NCBI GenBank assembly: GCA_024220505.1
Contig: JAKZZE010000021.1
Span: 558,001-622,000 of the forward strand
Direction: 5' to 3'
Source: Rhizopus arrhizus
Taxonomy: Eukaryota; Mucoromycota; Mucoromycetes; Mucorales; Rhizopodaceae
DNA: 64,000 bases
Position 1 is the first letter of the stretch; each line of letters opens with the position of its first letter. The notes beneath the pieces are model-generated. The model saw only the letters and a program-made list of their open reading frames with translations, did no database searches and was not told the origin of the DNA. This document shows, piece by piece, positions 10,520 to 19,125 of this stretch. The position numbers were made by a program, and so were the translations under genes.

Positions 10520-12550
10520 TGTTATTTGTATATAGATTGGCTTGTTGTAAGTGAGTTAATTTGAGTTAAGTTTGCTTGTGAAGCTTGATTGTAAGGTTAA
10601 GATAGCCTTGTAAGTTGTTGTTTTATATAGAATTTAAGCAGATGCTTGTTAAGTAGTGACCACCAGATCTTATTTGTAAGATCAATACGATGTTTCTTGA
10701 TAAAAGTTAAAATAGAGTAAAAAGTTTAAGTGAACAGGGACTTTCTTGTTAAAGTTTGTTAATTATTGAGTAAAAATATATGATTTATTTAAACTGACTG
10801 ACAATTTCTTCACAAAAAGATGGGATATACAGTAGCGGACAAAACTGGTGCACAAAACTTTTTTTCAGCTTTTAACTACCATTACCTGCTCATGGTAGTT
10901 GCAATAGTCATGAAACTGTACTAGAAGGAGGATATACTAGTCATTGTAATTTATGTATGTTCTAAGCATGACAGTGTTAAAACTGAGCGATGAGCGTGTT
11001 TTAAATTTATAAAATTTTATATTTTCTAAAAACCGCAAAAGTGGCTAAGACCTTAGAATTTATATAATCATCTCATCTCTTGATATCATCGGATGTTCTT
11101 CTTTGCATATGCTAATAATATGCGTGTATATCATTTTCAGTAAAAGAACCCGGCTCTTTAACTATTCTTTTCCAAAGATCATCGACCCTTTTTGATCTAG
11201 TGTCGTATCATCATACCTTTGCCATCAATTGCCACCTGGCATGCTTAAGCGGACTTAGGCCGGGATTAGTGGCGGCTAAACTTGTAGCACAGAAGCGCTG
11301 TTATCAAATATTGAGTTTGTGACATGCGTTGACTTGTGCCTTGTGTCATTGTCATACTGAAACGAGAGATTACGACGTTTTAGACTACTATACGCTAGGC
11401 TTTTGTGGTATGAAGTAAGCGAAATATATGTGTATATTTATGAGTTCATTATACCATCGTATACCTGACACACATATTCTGGTCCTCAATATCTAATACA
11501 GCCTTAAAACATAACAGAGCAGCCAGCATGCTTCATTGTTTGATCACCGTGAAAAAATCGCTAAGGTTGCTCGACGTGCTTTCAATATTAGTGTATACTG
11601 TCTGCATCCATAATGTTCATATTTGTTTCATTGCTAAAGATAGAAGACTTCCAGCCCTCTATAGTATACAATGGCTTGTCGTGATACCACATTCATCGCT
11701 TTTTCCGACTTATACAGCTGATGAAATTCTTCGATTCCTTACTTCCAGACTCAAAATCTAGCTTCCTACTGTGCCTTTAGACTGACAGTCTGCTAACACT
11801 GTATCTTAAGGTCCTCAAAATGTGCTGAGCATCAGGAACTGTGTGTAGCGGACCTTGTCCAAGCTCTAGGTTGATGACTGAACTAATAACTTTTCAGGCT
11901 AATAGCGGAATACCTTCATGATCACAAGACATTAAGTTTCTTTCTTCCCTCTTTCTCCTGTTGATTGTCCATTTAGAGATTCTTGTTACTCTAGGAATAT
12001 CTGTTGTCGTACGAACTAAGTGTATTCGAGATCTCAGAGTTTCATTTTTACAGTTGCTTATTTTCTTAAACATATAAGGCTAGTACTTTGTTATAGTGAA
12101 TAGGGTAAAAACAAAAGGGGGGGCTCAATGGGAAATACAAAATAAGTACAGTTTTATATATTTTTTAAGAGCTACTAGAATTTACTAATCTGCTGTGAAA
12201 TCTGAAAGCAAACGGGAGAGATTTGGGGAAAATTGAAAGAAGGCTAGACAAGCACTACATTTTTGGCGAAAATTGAAATATGCAAAAAATCACTAAAAAT
12301 GACCTTATGCCTGAGGGATGTCCGGCACAGTTCCGGTTTACATAACGTAATGTATATTTTAGACTGTCTTTCAGATGGTATATACCACAAAAGTCGCAGA
12401 CATATGGCGGAGATACAATGTTAATTTTAAGTTTTGTGCACCAGTTTTGTCCGCTACTGTATATATGAATAATATTTTTTTGTTTTCTTTTTAGCTTTTC
12501 TTATTTTTTTGACCTTTTTTATATTTTCAACTTTTTTTATCTTTTTAACA
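10520..12550 (-). repeat. G1 5' LTR, interrupted by Tc1-B
   Basis: 10520-10829 plus 12462-12550 add up to 399 bp and match the left LTR. Tc1-B with its TA duplication lies between. The LTR ends AACA and is followed after one base by the LTR of G2. Confidence 0.88.
10830..12459 (-). mobile_element. Tc1-B: 1630-bp Tc1/mariner copy with a dead transposase
   Basis: Same ends (CAGTAGCGGACAAAACTGG) and exactly the same length as Tc1-A and Tc1-C, in opposite orientation to Tc1-A. The TA duplication is at 10828-10829 and 12460-12461, within the G1 5' LTR. The traceable transposase frame is on the minus strand and has stops. The 77-residue ORF on the plus strand is antisense to it and probably spurious. 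Confidence 0.88.
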
Positions 12551-12551
12551 T

Positions 12552-12854
12552 TGTTATTTTTCTTGGAGTAGTAAAGGTTGTTATTAATAAAGAGAGTTTT
12601 CTTGAGTTTTTACAAGTTTAGTTGCTTGATGTGACCACCAGATCTTTTAAGTAAGATCAAATATAAGATAAAAGATAAAGATAAAAATAAAGGGAACAGG
12701 GACTTTTATAACTAAAGATTGCCTGTTTGTGTAAATGAAAAGATAAAAAGAATTGAACTTGAGTTCTTTATTCAAAAAAAACTGAATTGAATTGACTTCA
12801 ACAAGAGAAGGTATTTATATTGTTTCTTTGTTTGTGCTTTTGACCTTTTTCACA
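12552..12854 (-). repeat. G2 3' LTR, 303 bp
   Basis: It runs TGTTATTTTTCTTGG...CCTTTTTCACA. It contains GTGACCACCA at 12631-12640 followed by a GATCTT/AAGATC hairpin. It starts one base after the G1 LTR. Confidence 0.9.
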
Positions 12855-12875
12855 AAAATGAAAGTTTTCATTTGA

Positions 12876-12925
12876 CCGACAATTTTCGATCTAGCGACTA
12901 AAGTCGCTATTTTGAAAATTTTCGG
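12876..12925 (-). other. Nested inverted repeat across the ORF3 stop, next to the 3' LTR
   Basis: The outer arms are CCGACAATTTTC (12876-12887) and GAAAATTTTCGG (12914-12925), with one mismatch. The inner perfect arms are AGCGACT (12893-12899) and AGTCGCT (12902-12908). The ORF3 stop falls at 12891-12893. The segment recurs unchanged in the remnant at 16967-17077. Confidence 0.5.
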
Positions 12926-13628
12926 CTTGATCGGGTGTTACATTGTTACTTTCTTCTTGGTTACAGATGCCCGTACCAGTAGAAGAATCGTCCTCGATTC
13001 TTGTCCAGGAGTCGACTTGCTTTACTTTGATGGACAGAGCGCGATAAAAGCTATAGCCAGGTACAAAAGTCTTCAAGAGAGTTTGCTTAGCTGCTAAGTA
13101 CAATCCAACATCTTGCGCGTTTGGCTTAGGCTGGTTCAAACGAAAATGAGCCCAGTGACAGACATTAGTGGCAAAAAGATCACACAAGGAGTCTCTTAAT
13201 TCTTCTAGACGTTCAATTTCTTGTAATGCGTGAACATATTGTTCATATTGATGCCGAATAAGGTTTTCAAGTTGAACCAAGATCTCTTGATTATCTTGTT
13301 CCTCCCAGTCACATTGTTCGTTCGTTGCATTTCCATTCTGAATAACACAATTGGCACCATTATTATAAGTAACTTGTTCATTTATGAGCTTGTCTAAGGA
13401 AACTATATCTTCCATGAGATATTTAGCGTATTCCTCACGGGTAACTGATTCTCCTTCGATCTCATATACAGGATTTTGAGGGCCAACATCACAGGATTCC
13501 CATTGTCGCAAGAAGTCATTCGCTGCAACCATGGCAACATCATAACCCTGTTGCAAGTAGAGCTGCAATAGGTAAGTTTCAACGTTCATTGAAAAAGAGT
13601 CATTTCCAGTGTTGTTTTGGATAGCCAT
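12891..13628 (-). CDS. G2 ORF3: intact third ORF, unknown function
   Basis: 245 residues from MAIQNNTGNDSFSMN, starting about 138 bp after the end of the integrase fragment. It is predicted mostly helical: VETYLLQLYLQQGYDVAMVA and DFLRQWESCDVGPQNP near the N-terminus, an acidic/heptad-like middle (VQLENLIRHQYEQYVHALQ, EIERLEELRDSLCDLF), then HWAHFRLNQPKP and PGYSFYRAL. There is no signal peptide, membrane span or known catalytic motif. The homologue in G1 is split at 1574-3904. It has stayed open in an element that lost RT, so it is probably needed in cis or serves spread. I do not recognise the family. Expression may need reinitiation or splicing, because no promoter is evident. Confidence 0.8.
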   Translation of the reverse strand: MAIQNNTGNDSFSMNVETYLLQLYLQQGYDVAMVAANDFLRQWESCDVGPQNPVYEIEGESVTREEYAKYLMEDIVSLDKLINEQVTYNNGANCVIQNGNATNEQCDWEEQDNQEILVQLENLIRHQYEQYVHALQEIERLEELRDSLCDLFATNVCHWAHFRLNQPKPNAQDVGLYLAAKQTLLKTFVPGYSFYRALSIKVKQVDSWTRIEDDSSTGTGICNQEESNNVTPDQAENFQNSDFSR

Positions 13629-13766
13629 TGTAAAAATTTTTTTTTTCTTTGAGGATTTGTGAATAATTTGTTCGATATTTATAGTTTTGGTTTGGTTTTT
13701 GTTTAATATTGTTTTGGTGTGGATGTTATGCGTTCTTGTGATTATAATCTTTGTAGTTGCTTCATC

Positions 13767-14466
13767 TTACTGAAGGAGTTCAAATGTTTCATCATCCAGG
13801 TTTGTAATGATTTGTCGTTGGTTTTCTTGGCACCATTGTACCTTGGGAAGCAGGTAAGGTTTCATTCTGTTTCCGTGTACCCTTCTTAATTTGGTATCTT
13901 CTGGATTCATACTTTTGATATGATACGTGCCTTTGCCTAATATGTGTTGTACGACATAAGGCCCTTCCCATTTATCTTGTAACTTTGCCGACCAAGATGT
14001 GGACAAGTAATCTCTGTAAATGAGAACTAAATCTCCCAGTCTGAACGGTGGTTTGAGTTCTTTACGCTCATCCAATATCTTGTTTTCGATTTGCTTCCTT
14101 TGAGTTTCTTGCGCTCTGTTGATATTTTGTACTGCTGTTTCTCTTATCTGGTTGAGATTATATATTTGGTGGATTGTCCTATGTTTGAGTATGGCGTCAA
14201 ATTTGGGTGAATTTCGTTCGTAAATGTGATGATCTAAATCAAATGGTGTCTTCGGTTCATAGCCGTATAATAAGAAAAAGGGTGTTTGCTGAGTTGATGC
14301 TTGTTTAATTGTTCGATAAGCAAAGAGTGCTGCTGGTAGATACGCATCCCAGTCTTCTTTTTCTTCTTTGCTTCGTTTCTGTAATATTTGTCCTAATGTT
14401 CTGTTGAATCGTTCTATTAACCCGTTACTTTGTGGGTTGTAAGGTGTAGTCGTCTTGTGAATAATT
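13767..14466 (-). pseudogene. G2 integrase C-terminal fragment
   Basis: Aligns with G1 integrase from the Glu region (TTTPYNPQSNGLIERFNR) to the end (KWEGPYVVQHILGKGTYHI, RMKPYLLPKVQWCQEN). The zinc domain and the first two catalytic Asp residues are absent, so it cannot catalyse integration. Its 5' edge, near 14467, is a deletion junction fused out of frame to the pol N-terminus. Confidence 0.8.
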
Positions 14467-14917
14467 GTATATGTTTTTCGGGTGGAGACCTTTTTGCTCT
14501 AGGCTTTTTGGGCTTTGACTTCTCTTCCATCTGTATATCTGTTTCTATTAGTTCTTGCCTTGGTTGTACCTGTTGTTGTATTTGAGTTGCATTATTGGGT
14601 TGAACAGGTGTTGGCGTTATTTCTTCTATATGCGTGCGTGTCGTTACTCTTTTATTGACTGATGGTCCGGCTGTTTGCTTTCCTTTAGATGTTCTTATTG
14701 TTTTTGCATATGGGGCAGTCGTGACATCAGGTGGCCTTTCACTTCGTACAGCAGCAAATAGATCTTCGTGGCAATTGCAATATGTGTGATCTTTTTCAGT
14801 TAGCATGGCATTTAGTTGATGTTGTGGATTGTTATTGTTATTAATGGATTTTGGTTTATGTTGGGTGTTCGATTGACCATCTCCTTGCTTAAAGGCAACC
14901 GACCCATTTAGTTTTTT
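14467..14917 (-). pseudogene. G2 pol N-terminal remnant
   Basis: After the slippery site the frame runs through the same spacer as in G1 (RSERPPDVTTAPYAK, KRVTTRTHIEEITPTP) and stops soon after the deletion junction (KHIQLFTRRLHLTTHKVTG). Protease and RT are gone. It would be made only as a short frameshifted tail on Gag. Confidence 0.75.
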
Positions 14918-15963
14918 GGCTGTTGGTTTTGGTTGGAGCCTTGTTGCTGGTTATTATAATTGTCATCGGCTCGGCTGTTATACCTATTATTATAATTGTT
15001 ATTAGGACGTCCATTTCTGTCATTACTATAATTGTTGTTGTTATAGTTGTTGCGATTATTGCGGCCATAGTTTCTGTTGTATTGCTGACGTTGGTTATCC
15101 AGCTCTGAGCGTATAGTACGTTGTATAAGATCCACTAGTTCCTGTTGCTGACTAAGATGATTACTTTGTTGGCTGTAGTCACGATTGTGAGAGTACGTAT
15201 TGGAACCATATTGAGCACGTCTTGGTGTTGCATCCATTGCAGTTAATTGGTTTTGATTAGTGGTTAATCCATAAGCAGGGATAATAGCTGGTTGTTGTTC
15301 AGCATCATATAATTCAATGTTGTGATTGCTATTTTGATGACGTTTATGCTGCTCCATCTCGTGCTCGATGAGGGCTTGATTAGCATTTCTTGGTATGAAG
15401 GGGTTGTTCACCATTGATATTTTACGAGGCTTATTAGCATACCACCATCCTTCGGCGTGAGTCATCCAATCTTGAGTGGTTCTCGAACTACTTTGTATAC
15501 AAAATTGCTTAATCTCGGGCAATAGCCCAGCACGGAATCTACTTTCGATTACTGCTTCATCCTTGATTTCGGCAAGTCCAGCAGCTTCTTGTAACCTTGC
15601 AAAGAATATCTGGGGATGCTCTTGCTCTCCCTGATACATTTCGTTAAATTGTAATTCGTAACGCTGTATGAGTTCTGGTGTTATATAACGAGCTTTCAGA
15701 CTTGCAATTGCTTGTTCATATTCCATTCCAGGGTTATCCTTGAGTATAACTTTCTCAAAGAGTGTCTTGGCAGGGCCACGCAATTGTGCCTTGAGTATGG
15801 TTCGCTTTCTTGCATTTTTCGTAATATCATTAATGTCCATATACGATTCTAAGACTTCCTGAAAGTGTCGAAAGTCTTCACCTTCGTAACCATGGAATTC
15901 GATGAGTAGAGGGCGGTTGTTAGGGCTGATATTACTATTGGCCAACGCGATTTGTTCGGGCAT
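14908..15963 (-). CDS. gag: G2 gag
   Basis: 351 residues from MPEQIALANSNISPNN. The capsid region matches G1 gag (LIEFHGYEGEDFRHFQEVLESY, FNEMYQGEQEHPQIFFARLQ, DWMTHAEGWWYANKPRKI). The C-terminal tail is Asn/Gln/Arg/Tyr-rich (YNRNYGRNNRNNYNNNN) with no zinc knuckle. It ends CCA AAA AAC TAA, so the slippery heptamer directly precedes the stop. It probably forms the particles that package G2 and perhaps G1-type RNA (inference). Confidence 0.9.
   Translation of the reverse strand: MPEQIALANSNISPNNRPLLIEFHGYEGEDFRHFQEVLESYMDINDITKNARKRTILKAQLRGPAKTLFEKVILKDNPGMEYEQAIASLKARYITPELIQRYELQFNEMYQGEQEHPQIFFARLQEAAGLAEIKDEAVIESRFRAGLLPEIKQFCIQSSSRTTQDWMTHAEGWWYANKPRKISMVNNPFIPRNANQALIEHEMEQHKRHQNSNHNIELYDAEQQPAIIPAYGLTTNQNQLTAMDATPRRAQYGSNTYSHNRDYSQQSNHLSQQQELVDLIQRTIRSELDNQRQQYNRNYGRNNRNNYNNNNYSNDRNGRPNNNYNNRYNSRADDNYNNQQQGSNQNQQPKN
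14911..14917 (-). promoter_or_regulatory. -1 ribosomal frameshift site A AAA AAC (gag/pol of G2)
   Basis: The sense strand reads CCA AAA AAC TAA. The gag stop follows the heptamer immediately, and the -1 frame continues as KKLNGSVAF, matching KKLLGSVAF in G1. Confidence 0.72.
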
Positions 15964-16062
15964 GTCAATGTGAGGTAAGCTTGATAGTAAATCGTTAAGG
16001 AATTCGAGTTTGTAAATTTTTATTATTTTTGAGTCTTGAAGTCTTGATTTTTGATTTGATGT

Positions 16063-16080
16063 CCCTCGTAGTGACCACCA
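16063..16080 (-). promoter_or_regulatory. G2 tRNA primer-binding site
   Basis: Sense strand TGGTGGTCACTACGAGGG, two bases from the LTR end; identical to the G1 PBS. Confidence 0.78.
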
Positions 16081-16082
16081 AA

Positions 16083-16385
16083 TGTTATTTTTCTTGGAGT
16101 AGTAAAGGTTGTTATTAATAAAGAGAGTTTTCTTGAGTTTTTACAAGTTTAGTTGCTTGATGTGACCACCAGATCTTTTAAGTAAGATCAAATATAAGAT
16201 AAAAGATAAAGATAAAAATAAAGGGAACAGGGACTTTTATAACTAAAGATTGCCTGTTTGTGTAAATGAAAAGATAAAAAGAATTGAACTTGAGTTCTTT
16301 ATTCAAAAAAAACTGAATTGAATTGACTTCAACAAGAGAAGGTATTTATATTGTTTCTTTGTTTGTGCTTTTGACCTTTTTCACA
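16083..16385 (-). repeat. G2 5' LTR, 303 bp
   Basis: Same length and, as far as I can read, the same sequence as 12552-12854. It is followed after one base by another LTR at 16387. Confidence 0.9.
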
Positions 16386-16386
16386 A

Positions 16387-16966
16387 TGTAATTTTTTGTT
16401 GCTTTAATGGCTTGGGATTTGAATAGGCTTTTAGATTGGTACTAAAGTTGATAAAAAAAGGTTTGATAAAAGTTTTAAAGGTAATTTTGTTGGTAATAGT
16501 GACCACCAGATCTTGTTAAGTAGATCAAACTTGTTTGTAATAAGGTAACTTGATAAGAGTTTTAAGAATGTTTACAATGAAGATAATTGACTTCAAGGGA
16601 CTTGTCTTGCTTGTATTTTAAGAGTATTATACCAAAAGATTCAGGGATAAAGATACTTGATTTATTGGATAAAATATATTTAAGATAAGTAAAGTTAAAA
16701 TATATAAGTCAAGAGAAGTGAAGATAAGTCAAGAGTAAGTGAAGTAAAATAAAAGTAAAAACTTGTCTATTTTATAGACAAAGAAAAATAAAGTTTCATT
16801 TTGATATAAGGTTTGATTTCGATATAAGGTTTGATTTCGATATAAGGTTTGATTTTGATATAAGGTTTGATTTTGATATAAAGTTCAAAAAAGAATAAGG
16901 TTCAAAATTAAAAAATCACAAACCGCAGCCATTGCTGGTGTTAATGCTGTAATCTTTGTTACAACA
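16387..16966 (-). repeat. LTR of a third related element, about 580 bp
   Basis: It runs TGTAATTTTTTG...TTGTTACAACA. It contains TAGTGACCACCAGATCTT (from 16498), AAGTAGATCA, and a run of five GATATAAGGTTTGATTT-like units (about 16801-16885). It differs from the G2 LTR but is joined to G2-identical internal sequence. Confidence 0.7.
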
Positions 16967-17077
16967 AAAATGAAAGTTTTCATTTGACCGACAATTTTCG
17001 ATCTAGCGACTAAAGTCGCTATTTTGAAAATTTTCGGCTTGATCGGGTGTTACATTGTTACTTTCTTCTTGGTTACA
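16967..17077 (-). mobile_element. 111-bp internal remnant identical to the G2 3' end
   Basis: Matches 12855-12965 base for base: the sequence next to the 3' LTR, the ORF3 stop and the last ORF3 codons. It is cut off at GGTTACA. It shows that an element with a different LTR shared the G2 internal 3' end. Confidence 0.85.
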
Positions 17078-17144
17078 ACAACAGTAAAAAAAATCATGCA
17101 AAACACCGAATATTTAAAGCTCCGGATCAAGTCGAGAAAAATAT

Positions 17145-17228
17145 TGATATCAGTGGGGTTCGAACCCACGCCCGCTTACGCGGATTAGATCTTAAGTCTA
17201 ACACCTTGGACCACTCGGTCATGATACC
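17145..17228 (-). tRNA. tRNA-Leu (anticodon UAA)
   Basis: 84 nt. The acceptor GGTATCA pairs with TGATATC, with A as discriminator. The anticodon stem is TTAGA/TCTAA around CTTAAGA (anticodon TAA). A long variable arm, TCCGCGTAAGCGGG, marks a type II tRNA. The T loop is GGGTTCGAACCCC. A run of T follows the 3' end (17136-17142 complement), fitting a Pol III terminator. CCA is not encoded and no intron is present. It lies 68 bp from the retroelement remnant and 59 bp from the repeat unit on the other side. Confidence 0.95.
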
Positions 17229-18904
17229 ACTTTCTTTTGATACTATGGTGAATATTAGTAAACTCGATTTGAAAAGAATATTTTTCACTGCAAATAATTG
17301 GTGATTTTCAGCGTTATCAGTCATTTGCAGTCATTTCTAACATCAAAATTTCAACGATTTAAATAACTTTGATTAAACGAAAAAATTAAAATGCTCTGTA
17401 TTGCACCTTTTTGAATTTTGAAAAAAGATTTAGGTGCGAAAAAAATAAAGAAATTTAATAATTTTATTATTTGTTTTGTGGTGTAAGTATTCATAGAGTT
17501 ATTCATGTTTTAAAAAAGTGTCTTTTTTTTTTTTCAAATAGTCTCTTTTTGGAAAGCCTGTTCTCCTCTATCGTTGAAAGACTGATATTTTCTTTTTTTT
17601 ATTTTTGAGGGCAAAATGCGGAAAACAAAAGCACAATGTGATTATTTTGATCAAAAGAATACATATTAGGAAGGCAGTCTGTGATCTTTAGCTTAGTTCA
17701 TTTGAAGCGTGTAACGGAACGTAACAAAATAGTTGCGTTTGGGAAAAAAAAGAAGCTGAAGAATTAAAAATAAAAAAAAAAAGACAAAGTCAAAAAAAGA
17801 CCTAGTGAAAAAAAAAAAAAAAAAAAGAGAGCATAGCAATAAAAGGTTCCTTATTCAAATGAAAACAATAATCTAACAGTAAACATGTTTTATAAAAATA
17901 CAAATGCTTTTACAATGTAACAAAAGAATATGTGTATATTCTAAAAAGAATAAAAAAAAAGAAGCTTTGTTAACATCTTGTTACAAGGCAATTATAATTA
18001 ATAGATACAAGCACAATTTTTTGTTTTTCAAGTAAACAAAGTGCTTTATTATTTTTTATGACAAATAATATAAAGAATATATGTTTTTAAGCTTATATTG
18101 GTTCATTACTTACTTTATGTTTGCAGATGGGTGTAATTTGCCATTAGCCATTAGAGATGTTAACATTGCCCACTTTCTTTATCAAAAAGAACTTTTCAGC
18201 AACAAGCAACAATATAAGTTTGATATTCTTATAGTTTTATCGTGTTAAAACGAACAACTTTGCTCATGTGGCTCATGTTCGTCATCCGAATGTGACCCAT
18301 TAGGAATTCCTAATGTAAAAAAAAAAAAAAAAAAAAAAAAACTGACATTAGACTTGGTTGTTATTATTATTTTTATAAGCTTACATTTGACCAGTGCTTG
18401 AGCTTTCCCTTTTTTTTTGTTTTGTGCCTTTGGCATCTAGTGTATTCCATGAAACAAAACAAGGGAGAAAAAAAAAAGATATTGTTTTACTGCTATAATT
18501 TGTTAAGATACCGACTTTTTTTTTTATTTCAAGTAAAAATAAAATAAAATAAAATAATAACCTTCCTCCTAAACATATTGCATTCAAGTAATAAAACTTA
18601 CTCAAGCAATGTATTAGTTATCTTTTGGGATACCATTAAATGTAAACTATATGAAAAGCAACAGTTTTTGATTTCTAATATGGATAGACATTGTATAAGT
18701 GTAACATTGGTAAAATAAGGCTACAAAAAAGCACTTTTCTTTTTTTTTCTTCTCTTTTTTATAAAAGGTAAGTTCTTAATATTATATATATTCTATTCCA
18801 GCTCTAATGGTGCTTTTACTGTAGTAAAGATGTATCGGCTGCTTTCATTATGGTTTAAATGGTCTTTACAAAGTCTCTTTCCCAGGATTATCATTGCTTC
18901 TTTT

Positions 18905-19125
18905 ACTTATTGCTATAAGCTTAGCTAGTTTCTTCTGGGCTATCTAAAGCAAGGTACTATTACTTTTACTACATACACTCAATAGCTAATAATTATTATA
19001 GATGCGTGCTGTATTTTTAGTCTTTTGTATACGCTTAGCTAGTTTTCTTCCCATGGTCTATCTAAAGAAAGGTACTATTACTTTTACTACATATACACGA
19101 TAGCTAATAATTGTTATAGACCAAT
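18905..19125. repeat. Tandem repeat of about 118 bp, two copies
   Basis: Each unit contains GCTTAGCTAGTTT, AAGGTACTATTACTTTTACTAC and AGCTAATAATT. The shared GGTACTATT starts at 18953 and 19071. The corresponding block in the second unit has three copies. Confidence 0.65.

Larger units (their letters stand above)
1163..12550 (-). mobile_element. G1: Ty3/gypsy LTR retrotransposon with a third ORF, carrying three later insertions
   Basis: Read on the minus strand, the order is 5' LTR (10520-12550, split by Tc1-B), a partial LTR copy, PBS, gag, pol (protease, RT, RNase H, integrase), a third ORF, then 3' LTR (1163-1561). The two LTRs are 399 bp each once Tc1-B is removed, and I see no differences between them. 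Solo LTR D0 interrupts RT, Tc1-A interrupts the third ORF and Tc1-B interrupts the 5' LTR. No flanking target duplication is visible. The order protease-RT-RNase H-integrase is the Ty3/gypsy order. No chromodomain follows integrase. Confidence 0.9.
12552..16385 (-). mobile_element. G2: short gypsy derivative keeping gag, PBS and ORF3 but lacking RT
   Basis: Its 303-bp LTRs are equal in length and I see no differences between them. The PBS is intact. Gag and ORF3 are open. Pol keeps only its N-terminal spacer, fused to the C-terminal part of integrase, so protease, RT, RNase H and the integrase zinc domain are missing. The equal LTRs suggest it copied itself recently, so enzymes probably came from a complete relative such as an intact G1-like copy (inference). 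No target duplication is visible. Confidence 0.88.

Noticed and set aside
11528..11761. 77-residue ORF in Tc1-B, also seen in Tc1-A and Tc1-C
   Set aside because: It is antisense to the recognisable transposase remnants and is conserved only because the copies are nearly identical.
12891..13628. ORF3 as a retroviral-type envelope gene
   Set aside because: The position fits, but there is no signal peptide, membrane span or glycoprotein-like cysteine pattern.
16801..16890. Short direct repeats (GATATAAGGTTTGATTT) as a possible CRISPR-like array
   Set aside because: The units are contiguous without unique spacers and lie in an LTR of a eukaryotic element.
17145..17228. tRNA-Leu as the primer tRNA of G1 and G2
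   Set aside because: Its 3' end (CACTGATATCA plus CCA) does not match the primer-binding site, which needs a tRNA ending CGTAGTGACCACCA.
17127..17324. Short ORFs over the tRNA region on both strands
   Set aside because: They overlap the tRNA gene and have no motifs.
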